Below, piece by piece: positions 10,190-20,834 of a DNA stretch of 64,000 bases. Origin of the DNA: Anthopleura xanthogrammica (lineage: Eukaryota; Cnidaria; Anthozoa; Actiniaria; Actiniidae). Location: the NCBI GenBank assembly GCA_964019055.1, contig OZ025215.1, positions 2,319,001-2,383,000 on the forward strand, in the 5' to 3' direction. The notes beneath the pieces were generated by a model. It saw nothing but the letters and a program-made list of their open reading frames with translations. It did no database searches and was not told the DNA's origin. The translations under genes were made by a program, and so were the position numbers. Position 1 is the first letter of the stretch. Each line of letters starts with the position of its first letter.

Positions 10190-12469
10190 TTAACACCAAA
10201 CGGACACTCTATTTCCCTCGTTTTCTAGCACAAACACTCGACCATCAGCTGTAACTACTACATCAACAGGACGATTCATCTCACCAACACCTGAACCAAA
10301 GCTACCAAATGACCTTATAAACTGACCTTCTTGTGTGAAAAGTTGAACACGGTGATTATCAACATCACAGACAAGAATCATGTCTGGACCATAAACAGCC
10401 AGTCCACATACACTTTTAAACTGACCGTCTCCTTCTACCTGTTCTCCAAACTTATACAAGAAAACACCATTCACATCAAAAACATGAACATAGTTTTTCC
10501 AATAATAAGATACAAAGTATTTCCCGTTACCATAGGTGATGTACCTAGGCTGTTCATTATCATCAGGCATATCAAACTCATGAACTAAATCTCCTTGTTT
10601 ACTGAACACCTTGATACTTGGTTTGATACCCAGTTCTTGGTTTCTCAAACAGCACACTGCGATATTTTTATCATCGTTAACACACATTCCACGCGGTTCA
10701 AACCATCCCTCAGGTCTGTAGATAGTTCTTACATAAGTACCGTTCAAGTCATACTCTGTCATCCGCGGGCCTTTACCATCTGGTCCATCACAGACAATTA
10801 TTCTGTCTTCATTGAAGACCACTCCACATGGATGATGCAATCGATCTTCTCCAGTTCCTTTGCTGCCAAACTCTCTTAAATAGTTTCCATCAAGACTGAA
10901 TATTTGAATACGGTGATTATTACGATCAGCAATGGCTATCTCTCCATTATCACTGACAGCTATCGACCTTGGCAAATTCAACTGTCCTATACCAGTTCCA
11001 CTTCCTCCAAAAGTTTTCACAGGTTTGAACAACTCTTTCACATTGAGTATGTCTACATTCTGAGGCGAGTTCGTGATTTTTTTGCCTCCAATATTCACCT
11101 GGATTTCGTATGGTCCAGTTTTCAGTGCTTCATACCACACACGGTATTTTCCAGTTTGCTCTTCAGACACTTTATTTTCTACCTCGTTTCCGTCCACATC
11201 TTTTATTCTAACATGGATAGACTCGATTCTTGTGGGACACACTTCTCCTTTTCTATTCCTGGTGATTATCTTGAACTCGTTAATAAAATCAGGACGAACT
11301 TTCTTCGCTGATTCGATTGTGGACTGAGCAGGGTCCGTCACGCTCTTCACAACTTTGCCTATATCTTGCAGCGATTGCATGACTTTCTCTGTCACGGAGT
11401 AATCTATTGTGACGTTACGCTGTATTGGCTTACTGCACAAGATCGATGGGGTTTCTGAAAACGTTTGTCCTCTTTCTAGAATCACTTCCTTACTTTCGAT
11501 TTCTTCATATGCTGCACCTCTGTCCACCAGTGCCTGGCAGTGATGCACAAATTCATTTAGTTTCTCTATTCCAGTGTTAATATCCATTTGTTCTTCATTA
11601 TATGCTGTTCTTTGTTCCTCCAGCGTCTGGTTTAATTCATCCATCATCGCTCTTCCGTGTTCTTTGGTCGTAATGCAAATCCTTTCCACTGCATCGTCAA
11701 CTTTCCGCTTTGCCTCGTCAATCTCTTTCTCGATTCGCTCCATGTTTTTCTTGGATTGTTCTAATTCTAGCTTGTACTTTTCTATCAATTGTTTGGTTCC
11801 ATCTGTTTGTGCTAGTATCATCCTTTTCGCATCTTCTCCGGCTACTTCTAAGCTCTGCATCTGATGATTTTGATGATACAAAATAGCGCATTTTTGGCAA
11901 ATGCTGATTCTACATGTTTCCTCTTGACAATAATATTCGAGCTTGTTTTTCTCGTGGAACTTTTCTTTGCACAGCATCTGGTTTTTGATGAAACTTGTTA
12001 CGTTTTCTTTCTGAAATCGATTAAGCATTGTGGGTTTGTGTTCATTTCGCATTTGTTTTACCTTTTCGTGGAGGTTGACACAATCTTCACATAGAAACCC
12101 ATTACACTGTGGACAAAATGCAACCAAGACTTGAGGTTGTTCACAGTTAACACAATCAGGTAATCCTGTCTGGTTGGCTTTGCTTTTCATCGCGTGAAGT
12201 AACTTCAGAAGAGAATCGAGATAGAATGAAGGACGAAGCTTTGAAGGATCGCCGTCTGGGACAGGTATCGTCGTGTTGCACATTGGACAGTTCATCTTCT
12301 TGTCGACTTGATCCCCACTTCTTGCATACCACTGAGCGATACATCGTGTACAGTAACTGTGCAGGCAGGGAAGAGTTTTAGGATCGGTAAATATATCGTA
12401 ACAAATGGAACAAGTCAGTTCTTCTTCGAAGTTGTCCGTGATGTCTCTAATGGACTTGAGTGCAGCCAT
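10190..12469 (-). CDS. TRIM-NHL E3 ligase-like protein, array copy 1 (intact)
   Basis: A single exon of 759 residues. The RING finger has the C3HC4 ligands C20, C23, C35, H37, C40, C43, C61 and C64. B-box 1 uses C106, C109, C119, C122, C127, C130, H134 and H144. B-box 2 includes C181, C186, C191, C194, H199 and H202. A coiled coil spans about 205-320, a filamin-type immunoglobulin repeat about 395-475, and six NHL blades about 484-757. This order defines the TRIM-NHL class (TRIM2, TRIM3, TRIM71). The family's known roles are ubiquitin transfer through the RING and binding of RNA or protein by the propeller, in the cytoplasm. The start was chosen because MAAL(K/Q) begins the same position in all copies. 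It lies 2.9 kb from copy 2. It is the only copy whose upstream E-box is altered. The specific substrate is unknown. Confidence 0.93.
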   Translation of the reverse strand: MAALKSIRDITDNFEEELTCSICYDIFTDPKTLPCLHSYCTRCIAQWYARSGDQVDKKMNCPMCNTTIPVPDGDPSKLRPSFYLDSLLKLLHAMKSKANQTGLPDCVNCEQPQVLVAFCPQCNGFLCEDCVNLHEKVKQMRNEHKPTMLNRFQKENVTSFIKNQMLCKEKFHEKNKLEYYCQEETCRISICQKCAILYHQNHQMQSLEVAGEDAKRMILAQTDGTKQLIEKYKLELEQSKKNMERIEKEIDEAKRKVDDAVERICITTKEHGRAMMDELNQTLEEQRTAYNEEQMDINTGIEKLNEFVHHCQALVDRGAAYEEIESKEVILERGQTFSETPSILCSKPIQRNVTIDYSVTEKVMQSLQDIGKVVKSVTDPAQSTIESAKKVRPDFINEFKIITRNRKGEVCPTRIESIHVRIKDVDGNEVENKVSEEQTGKYRVWYEALKTGPYEIQVNIGGKKITNSPQNVDILNVKELFKPVKTFGGSGTGIGQLNLPRSIAVSDNGEIAIADRNNHRIQIFSLDGNYLREFGSKGTGEDRLHHPCGVVFNEDRIIVCDGPDGKGPRMTEYDLNGTYVRTIYRPEGWFEPRGMCVNDDKNIAVCCLRNQELGIKPSIKVFSKQGDLVHEFDMPDDNEQPRYITYGNGKYFVSYYWKNYVHVFDVNGVFLYKFGEQVEGDGQFKSVCGLAVYGPDMILVCDVDNHRVQLFTQEGQFIRSFGSFGSGVGEMNRPVDVVVTADGRVFVLENEGNRVSVWC

Positions 12470-12525
12470 GTTTGTAGCAATGCAGAAAAGAAATGAGTTG
12501 AGTCAGATTTCTTGGAACTTGAATG

Positions 12526-12552
12526 TCATATATTTAATTACGTCAAGTGAAG
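12526..12552 (-). promoter_or_regulatory. TATA-like core promoter of TRIM copy 1, altered E-box
   Basis: On the minus strand a TTAAATATAT element lies about 60 bp before the start codon, preceded by CACTTGACGTAA. The equivalent position in copies 2, 3, 4, 5 and 6 reads CACGTG. Position and conservation suggest a core promoter; no transcription data are available. Confidence 0.5.
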
Positions 12553-12561
12553 TTCCTGCGT

Positions 12562-13649
12562 GTGGTCGTGATGGCAACTGGTTACAAACTATCAACGGAG
12601 CGAATTGCTGTAAGCTAACTTGACTACCGCGTAATAAAAACCGAGGTATTAAATGTTGTAAACCTAACTTATGTCTTTAACACCGTTTATCAATATTTCA
12701 TACACCGAAGGTGCTCGAACTACTTTACTTCGTAATTTTCTTTTGTTTTAGGAGTAGCGCGAAAAGTGAGTAGTTTCGAGAAAAGTTTGTCACAGTACAC
12801 GACACGCGGAACATGATTATCCTACAAATTCTTGACCTCTTAATCTACAGATTTTATTATTCAAATTAGAATTGTTAAAACTGACAGAAAAGTTGTAAGT
12901 TGTTTAAAAACCCTTATTTAAAGATGTATCGTCATTCTTTGTGATATTTTGATTCTGTTAGTACACATTAATGATATTTAATATTCATCTTTCGCAAATT
13001 AACACGTACATAATATGATCAAATGCGCAGACATTTTAATGTAATATGTAATAAAAAACATATAAAGAAACCAAAGCTTCTACTGCAGAAAACGTACGTT
13101 TTTCGCCTGTTAGACAGGACCTTTTCAGTGTATAAGCGAGTGGACTCTTGCATGTGTTGATGGTTAAATTGTCATTTCTTTCCATTCCATGCATGAAAAG
13201 AAAATATATAGGATGTACGTTTCCGACAATCACATCACGAGGAAGGAAGTTCATCGCTCTCAACTAAACGCGACAGTAGTGAGCCATGACCTTTTCAGTT
13301 TCTAGAATTTAATAATTGAATATGAAGAGAAATGTCATTCGTATAACAGAATTTGTTCCTCAATGCAGCAAAAAAATCGATGGCTCATATTTCCAGGTGA
13401 AGGCATTTACTGGATACCTATTTTATTGCTCCATTTTCGAGAGAAATATGCATGTGTATTCTCTAAATTTAGGGGTCGTCAGTTTTAAGTTTTCTTTGAC
13501 ATGACCGGAAATACGTCACAACAATAAGAGTCCAGGAATAAAATATATAATTCGCAGTTAACAACCGGGGAACCCCGAGTTAGGTGTTTAAAATATATTT
13601 AGAAGGCTTCTCGGTTATTCAGCGGCTTCACACATCTTATTCGCCGGTT
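12562..13649. other. Duplicated spacer upstream of TRIM copy 1
   Basis: This sequence is repeated upstream of copy 2 (about 17350-18440) and copy 3 (about 23190-24310) with high identity, and partly upstream of copy 4 (about 30600-31020). It is therefore part of the duplicated unit rather than unique spacer. It includes an open frame at 13036-13263 (longer in the copy-2 spacer, 17695-18054). That frame changes length between copies and is not convincing as a gene. Confidence 0.6.
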
Positions 13650-13653
13650 TTAA

Positions 13654-14403
13654 GGTGGCCCGCACCTATTGATTTGTTTGACGGGCATTAATTTCAATCG
13701 CGTCTTTTTGCAACAAAACCTTGTCCGATTTTCAAGAAATTTGCCGACATTAGTCTTCAAGCCTTGAACTATGCATCAGTATTTGTTTTTCTACGAATTA
13801 AAGTTACAGGGAAATTGCAGGAAAAGAATCGATAGAAGTTTTTTTTAAATTCGAGAGAATACAAATTCGGGACATTCACCTGAAGGTCACAATTATTCCG
13901 CAGTTTGCTTGAGGATAACATTGGTGTTTAGCCTCTGATGTCTGTATATTTTGTTTACAAGTTACAATAGGCAGTGGCGTTTCTAATAGTAAGTATGTTT
14001 CTCGTTGTTTTTGAAATTTTGTTGAGATTTTGGCGGTAGTTTTCATTACGAAGTTTTGCGTCCTCACAGCCAGCGCAAGTTTGTGTAGCAACTTCTAAGG
14101 ACTAGATTGCCGCGAAACTTGCTGTATATATTCTCCTATGCTTTTACACTGGCTCAATGAAATTTAAAAAAAATTCATCTTGAATTTTTGGATTTATGAG
14201 TATTTTTCCTCAAAAAGCCATTTTTTAAGATCGTCATTATCTCAAAATGTTTTACCTAATTCGCAGAAAAACAAATACTGATATATAGTTCGAGGCTTGA
14301 AGACTCATGACTGCAAATTTCTTGAAAATCGGACAAGGTTTTGTTGCAAAAAGACGCGATTGAAATTCATGCCCGTCAAACAAATCAATAAGTGCGGGCG
14401 ACC
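13654..14403. mobile_element. 750-bp inverted-repeat transposon with TTAA target duplication
   Basis: Termini 'ggtggcccgcacctattgat' and the reverse complement of 'ataagtgcgggcgacc' begin inverted repeats of about 150 bp that are more than 90% identical by eye. TTAA flanks both sides (13650-13653 and 14404-14407). TTAA duplication is characteristic of piggyBac and Kolobok elements. No transposase is encoded, so it is a non-autonomous derivative. It lies at the TTAA that in the paralogous spacers reads 'ccggttttaagtcagcc'. Confidence 0.85.
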
Positions 14404-14407
14404 TTAA

Positions 14408-15358
14408 GAAGCGCCTAAGTCACTCAAGAAGTGTGAGAAGCACTCGCCTACGGCTTCTGCTTCTCTTCACACTTCTTTTGTGCTCACGTCACTTCCTGCG
14501 TGAAAACGAAAATAATAGAAAAATAAATACTAATCAGATTAATAATTTTTCATATTAAAAATAATACCGCTAATAATACATGTTAATAATGAATTACAAC
14601 TATAATATTATGATTATACTAATCTAATTATTTAGAATTAGAATATTGATGACTTATTTACAAACCAAATATATTCCATTTCTAAATTGCTATAATTAAA
14701 AACGACAAACTGAAAGATAGGTATTACTTCATCCCCTTAATCTATAAATCTTCCAATAAATCAATAATGTGAATTGCCCTATTTCATTATGACGTCGCAT
14801 CAAAACAATCTATTACAACGCTAAGGATCATGGTCGTGAGATGGGGACAAGGCAGCAACAACACAAAGAAAACTGATATAAAATGCGTTTTATAGAACGA
14901 AGAAAAGCGTTAACAGTCATCAAATGCAATAATATTGTTTATTAAACACCGATATACCTTATATTTGAAAACCAGAATATTTGAGATTTTCTTAGCATTT
15001 CAAATTTCTAGTTTCCGGCTAGACGATTCTGTCCCCTTCATAAACAAGCTGTGATGTCATAATGAAGTAGGGCAATTTTAAAAGTTCCCGTATACATACT
15101 TGGCTGAAAACTTATTTTTAATGTTAAGCTAAATGACAATGAAAAATAATATCAAATTTCTTTAACATTTTTTTCAAAGGAATACAGGTGGAATACCGAA
15201 GAGATACTTTCTGATGCACGTACTGAACTTATATTTGTTAATATAATGATGACAAAATGAGATATTTTTCGTAGAAACTAAAAGAAAGTGTTATCAGAAT
15301 TTCACTGTACTGTTCATGAAGTGTTAAAACTTCAAAAGTGTTGAATTGTTGATATTTA
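14408..15358. other. Duplicated spacer, 3' side of TRIM copy 2
   Basis: A block repeated at about 19905-20834, 26320-27257 and 32080-33042 with high identity. It contains conserved 'gccctatttcattatgacgt' and a mirrored 'acgtcataatgaagtagggc'-type segment, suggesting that an old inverted-repeat element is embedded in the unit. No gene. Confidence 0.6.
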
Positions 15359-17262
15359 TCAACACCACACGGAAACTCTATTACCCCGGTTTTCTAGCAC
15401 AAACACTCGACCATCAGCTGTAACTGCTACATCAATACGAACATTCATCTGACCAACACCTGAACCACGGCTACCAAATGACCTTATAAACTGACCTTCT
15501 TGTGTGAAAAGTTGAACACGGTGATTTTGAAGATCACAGACAAGAATCATGTCTGGATCATAAACAGCCAGTCCAAATACACCGTCAAACTGATAGTTAT
15601 CTTCTCCCTGTTCTCCAAACTTGTACAAGAAAACACCATTCACATCAAAAACATGAACATAGTTTTTGGAATAATAAGATACAAAGTATTTCCCGTTACC
15701 ATAGGTGATGTACTCAGGCTGTTCATTCTTATCAGGTATATCAAACTCATGAACTAAATCTCCTTGTTTACTGAACACGTTGATACTTGATTTGATACCC
15801 AGTTCTTTGTTTCCCTCACAGCACACTGCGATGTTTTTCTCATCGTTAACACACATTCCACGCGGTTCAAACCATCTATCAGATCCGTAGATAGTTCTTA
15901 CATAAGTACCGTTCAAGTCATACTCTTGTACCCGCCTGTCATTACCATATCGTCCATGACTGACAATTATTCTGTCTTCATTAAACACCACTCCACATGG
16001 ATGATCTAATGGAACTTCTCCTGTTTCTTTGCTGCCAAAATCTCTTAAATAATTGCCATCAAGACTAAATATTTGAATACGGTGATTATCATAATCAGTA
16101 ATGGCTATCTCTCCATCATCACTGACAGCTATCGACCTTGGCAAATTCAACTGTCCTCTACCAGTTCCACTTTCTCCAAAAGTTTTCACAGGTTTGAACA
16201 ACTCCTTCACATCGAGCATGTCTATATTCTGAGGCGAGTTCTTGATCCTTTCTCCTCCAATATTCACCTGGATTTCGTGTGGTCCACTTTTCAGTGCCTT
16301 ATACCTCACACGGTATTTTCCAGTTCGCTCTTCAGACACTTTCTTTTCTACCTCGTTGCCCTCCACATCTTTTATTCTAATATCGATAGACTCGATTGTT
16401 GTGGGACACACTTCTCCTTTTCTATTCCTGGTGATTATCTTGCACTCGTTAAAACCATTAAAACCTTTCTTTAGTGATTCGATTGTGGACTGAGCAGGGT
16501 CCGTCACGCTCTTCACAACTTTGCCTATATCTTGCAGCGATTGCATGACTTGCTCTGTCACGGAGTAATCTATTGTGACGTTATGCTGTATTAGCTTACT
16601 GCACAAGATCGATGGGGTTTCTGAAAACGTTTGACCTCTTTCTAGAATCACTTCCTTACTTTCGATTTCTTCATATGCTGCACCTCTGTCCACTAGTGCC
16701 TGGCAGTGATGCACAAATTCATTTAGTTTTTCTATTCCAGTGTTAATATCCATTTGTTCTTCATTATATGCTGTTCTTCGTTCCTCCAGCGTCTGGTTCA
16801 ATTCATCCATCATCACTCGTCCGTGTTTTTTGGCCGTTATGCAAATCATTTTTACTGCATCGTCAACTTTCCGCTTTGCCTCTTCAATCTCTTTGTCGAT
16901 TCGCTCCATGTTTTTCTTGGATTGCTTTAATTCTCGCTTGTACTTTTCTATCAATTGTTTGGTTCCATCTGTTTGTGCTAGTATCATCCTTTCCGCATCT
17001 TCTCCAGCCTCTTCTAAGCTCTGCATCTGATGATTTTGATGATACAAAATAGCGCATTTTTGGTAAATGCTGAGTCTACATGTTTCCTCTTGACAATAAT
17101 ATTCGAGCTTGTTTTTCTCGTGGAACTTTTCTTTGCACAGCATCTGGTTTCTGATGAAACTTTTGACGTTTTCTTTCTGAAATTGATTAAGCATTGTGGG
17201 TTGGTGTTCATCTCGCATTTGTTTTACCTTTTTGTGTCTCTAATGGACTTGAGTGCAGCCAT
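15359..17262 (-). pseudogene. TRIM-NHL array copy 2, RING and B-box 1 deleted
   Basis: The conserved start codon is at 17262, but after nine codons the frame meets a deletion of about 367 bp that removes the RING and B-box 1, then shifts and stops at TAA. The remaining open frame, 17218-15359, could start at an internal Met and encode 619 residues: B-box 2, coiled coil, filamin repeat and six NHL blades. B-box 2 has also lost a zinc ligand: the Cys at the position of C191 in copy 1 is Tyr. Two independent lesions in the zinc-binding half argue for a pseudogene. A truncated, ligase-dead decoy protein is the alternative, because the coiled coil and propeller remain fully open. Confidence 0.8.
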
Positions 17263-17321
17263 GTTTGTAGGGACGCAGAAAAGAAATGAGTTGAGTCAGA
17301 TTTCTTGGAACTTGAATGTCA

Positions 17322-17342
17322 TATTTAATTACATCACGTGAA
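17322..17342 (-). promoter_or_regulatory. TATA-like and E-box core promoter of TRIM copy 2
   Basis: On the minus strand a CACGTG E-box (17335-17340) is followed within about 10 bp by TTAAATAT. The arrangement is shared with copies 3 and 5. It stands about 65 bp before the start codon. Confidence 0.45.
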
Positions 17343-18517
17343 GTTCCTGCGTGTGGTCGTGATGGCAACTTGTTACAAACTCTCAACGGAGCAAATTGCT
17401 GTAAGCCAACTTGACTACCGTGTAGTAAAAAACGAGGTATTAAATGATGTAAACCTTACTTATGTCTTGAACATCGTTTATAAATGCTTCATACACCGAA
17501 GGAGGTCGAACTTCTTTCCTCTGTAATTTTCTTTTGTTATAGGAGTAACGCGAAAAGAGTAGTTCCTAGGCAAGTTTGTCACAGTACACGACCTTCGGAA
17601 CATGATAATCCGCTGCAAATTCTTGACCTCGTAATCCACCGACTTCATTATTCAAATTAGAATTGTTAAAACTGACAGAAAAATTGTAAGTTTTTTAAAA
17701 ACCCTTATTTAAAGCTGTATCGTTATTCTTTGCGATATTTTGATTCTGATAGTACACATTAATAATATCTAATATTCGTATTTCGCAAATTAACACGTAC
17801 AGAATATGATCAAATGCGTAGACATTGTAATGTAATATGTAATAAAAAACATATAAAGAAAGCAAAGCTTCTACTGTAGAAAACGTACGTTTTTCGCCTG
17901 TTAGCCAGGACCATTTCAGTGTATAAGCCAGTGGACTCTTGCATGTGTTGATGGTGAAATTGTCATTTCTTTCCAGCACATGCATGAAAAGAAAATATAT
18001 AGGATGTACGTTTGCGACAATCACATCACAAGGAAGGAAGTTCATCGCTCTCAACTAAACGCGACAGTAGTGAGCCATGACCTTTTCAGTTTCTAGAATT
18101 TAACAATTGAATATGAAGAAGATTTCATTCGTATATTAGAATTTGTTCCTCAATGCATCAAAAAATCGCTGGCTCGTATTTCCAGGTGAAGGCATATACT
18201 GCATACCTATTTTATTGCTCCATTTTCGAGAGACGCATGCATGTGTATTCTCTAAATTCAGGGGTCGTCAGTTTTAAGTTTTCTTTGACATGAAAGGAAA
18301 TACGTCACTACAATAACAGCCCAGAGATAAAATATTTAATTCGCAAGGTTAACAACCGGGGAACCCCCAGTTAGGTTTTTGAAATATATTTAGAAGGCTT
18401 CTCGTTTATTCACCGGCTGCACACATCTTATTGGCCGGTTTTAAGTCAGCCTTCATTCCAATAGCATCGATCTTTTCTTACTAAAAATAATTTTGATCTG
18501 TTTTGCTAACAAATACT
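17343..18517. other. Duplicated spacer upstream of TRIM copy 2
   Basis: Homologous to 12562-13649 and to 23190-24374. It contains the ATG-initiated frame 18054-17695 on the minus strand, whose length is not conserved among copies. No gene is supported. Confidence 0.55.
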
Positions 18518-19060
18518 GAAAAATTCATTCCTTTTATAAATCACTAATGAATACACCATCATCATGACAGCTAGTGACTGCACCATCAATAACCTGTATC
18601 TATATTTTGATGGGATGTTAATAAAACCAGTCTGGTGTCATTCCTTCTATAGATCACTAATAAAGACACCATCATTGTGACAGCTAGTGACTGCACCATC
18701 AATCACCTGTATCTATATTTTGTTGGGATGTTAATAAAGCCAGTCTGGTGTCATTCCTTCTATAGATCACTTATAAAGACACCATCATTGTGACAGCTAG
18801 TGACTGCACCATCAATCACCTGTATCTATATTTTGATGGGATGTTAATAAAGCCAGTCTGGTGTCATTCCTTCTATAGATCACTTATAAAGACACCATCA
18901 TTGTGACAGCTAGTGACTGCACCATCAATCACCTGTATCTATATTTTGATGGGATGTTAATAAAGCCAGTCTGGTGTTATTCCTTCTATGGATCACTAAT
19001 AAAGACACCATCATTGTGACAGCTAGTGACTACACCATCAATCACCTGTATTTCAGTTTT
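18518..19060 (+). repeat. Tandem repeat, 113-bp unit, about five copies
   Basis: The marker 'tctggtgtcattccttct' recurs at 18631, 18744, 18857 and 18970, exactly 113 bp apart, with a more diverged first unit before it. Each unit contains 'tgacagctagtgactgcacc'. Similar arrays lie at 24375-24800 (about four copies), and a single remnant lies at about 31120-31190. Confidence 0.9.
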
Positions 19061-19297
19061 ACCGGACACTCAATCCTTACAATTGATAATCCTTGGAATC
19101 ATCCAATGAAAAGTGCAGAATCATCGAGGATCATGGGAAGTAGTTCATTATTCTAAGTATTACAAGATTAAGAATAGAATGTCTTTAATGGTATCACATA
19201 AAGAAAGGCATTGGTTGTGTTTGTGACCGAATCAATTGAAACATAGTTTCAAATCGAATTCATACGACAAGTTGATGAACTGTCATTAGTAAAAAAC

Positions 19298-19404
19298 AAG
19301 GAGGAGGGTGGGGTGGTGTATACAAGGAGGAGGGTGGGGTGGTGTATACAAGGAGGAGGGTGGGGTGGTGTATACAAGGAGGAGGGTGGGGTGATGTATA
19401 CGAG
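19298..19404 (+). repeat. G-rich 26-bp minisatellite, about four units
   Basis: The unit is 'aaggaggagggtggggtggt' followed by 'gtatac'. The same repeat forms about 30 units at 25040-25825 and about five at 31428-31560, always at the same place in the duplicated spacer. Confidence 0.92.
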
Positions 19405-19416
19405 GGAGTAAAGAAA

Positions 19417-19619
19417 TAGACCTAATTCGTCGTGGTGACATGTTTTCCCATTTCAGACCACCTATCATTAACTAGACTATAATTTCTTTTTTTTTTTAAC
19501 GGTTGCGCACGAGAAGACACTGATAAATATGGATACAACTCAAACAAACAATCTAATTCTCTAGGGAATGCACGACTGTCTGGAATCGGTAAACATTTCA
19601 CCAAGACGAATGAGGTATA
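19417..19619. mobile_element. MITE of the 'tagacctcat' family
   Basis: Terminal repeats 'tagacctaattcgtc ... catttcagacca' and, inverted, '...tctgg, ttcaccaagacgaatgagg' enclose about 200 bp. Relatives are at 25835-26033, 31568-31770, 43248-43445 and 48124-48320. The copies in the TRIM array arose by spacer duplication. Confidence 0.75.
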
Positions 19620-19737
19620 TTCCGTAGTCTGTAGTGAGATATGAAATTATGGCAAGAAAATCTGTGTAATTCTCATATCGCTATTAGTATTTATCATACA
19701 GCGTAGATAGTACGCTCGCTATGATTGGTCGAGAACT

Positions 19738-19895
19738 GTGCTTTATTAGTGAACGGAGCACAAGTGCTGGCGCCATCTGCGCGCACTGCAAACTTTGCAA
19801 AGAAGTGTGAGAAAACAGCATTGAAAACTACGAGAGATTTTTTCATTCTTTATAATAAAACAGCCTTTTCCGTGCTCCGTTCAGAAATAAAGCAC
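19738..19895. mobile_element. MITE, terminal repeats GTGCTTTATTAGTGAACGGA
   Basis: The left end 'gtgctttattagtgaacgga' and the right end 'tccgttcagaaataaagcac' are near-perfect inverted repeats around about 110 bp. Paralogous copies are at 26151-26310 and 31889-32066. Confidence 0.8.
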
Positions 19896-20834
19896 TTAGA
19901 TAGCGCCGAACTCACTCAAAAAGTGTGAGAAGCACTCGCCTACGGCTTCTGCTTCTCTTCACACTTCTTTCGTGCTTATACGTCACTTCCTGCGTGAAAA
20001 CGAAAAGAATAGAAAAAGAATAGAATAATAAATACTAATCAGATTAATAAGTTTTAATGTAAAAAATAATACCGCTAATAATACATGTTAATAATTAATT
20101 ACAACTATAATATTATGATTACACTAATCTAATTATTTAGAATGAGAATATTGATGAGTTATTTATACAAACCAAATATATTCCATTTCTAACAGATTTC
20201 TATAATTAAAAAAGACAAACTAAAAGGTAGGTATTACTTCATCACCTTAATCTATAAATCTTCCAATAAGTCAAGATTGCGAATTGCCCTATTTCATTAT
20301 GACGTCACATCAAAACAATTTATTGCTCAAACGCTAAGGATCATGGTCGTGAGAGGGGGACAAAACACCAACAACACAAATAAAACTGATATAAATAGCG
20401 TTTTATAGAACGAAGAAAAGCGTTAACAGTCATCAAATGCAATAAATATTGTTTATTAAACATCGATACACCTTATATTTGGAAACCAGACTATGTGAGA
20501 TTAAAATTTTCTTAGCATTTCAAATTTCTAGTTTCCTAGACGATTCTGTCTCCCTCATAAATAAGCCGTGACGTCATAATGAAGTAGGGCAATTTTAAAA
20601 GTTGCCGTATACATACCTGGCTGAAAACTTATTTCTAATTTTAAGCTTAATGACAATGAAAAATAATATCAAATTTCTTTAACATTTTTTGCGCGTACTG
20701 AACTTGTATTTGTTAATATAATGATAACAAAATGAGATTTTTTTCGTAGAAACTAAAAGAAAGTGTTATCAGAATTTCACTGTACTGTACATGGAAGTGT
20801 TAAAACTGCAAGAGTGTTGAACGGTTGGTATCTA
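19896..20834. other. Duplicated spacer, 3' side of TRIM copy 3
   Basis: Same block as 14408-15358. No gene is seen. Confidence 0.55.

Noticed and set aside
10331..12344. Plus-strand and second-frame open frames of 60-135 codons across the TRIM genes
   Set aside because: They are antisense or shifted shadows of the conserved TRIM-NHL frame and recur at equivalent places in each copy only because the genes are duplicates.
17695..18054. 119-codon minus-strand frame upstream of TRIM copy 2
   Set aside because: The paralogous frames upstream of copies 1 and 3 are only 75-77 codons and differ in frame, so there is no sign of selection for a protein.
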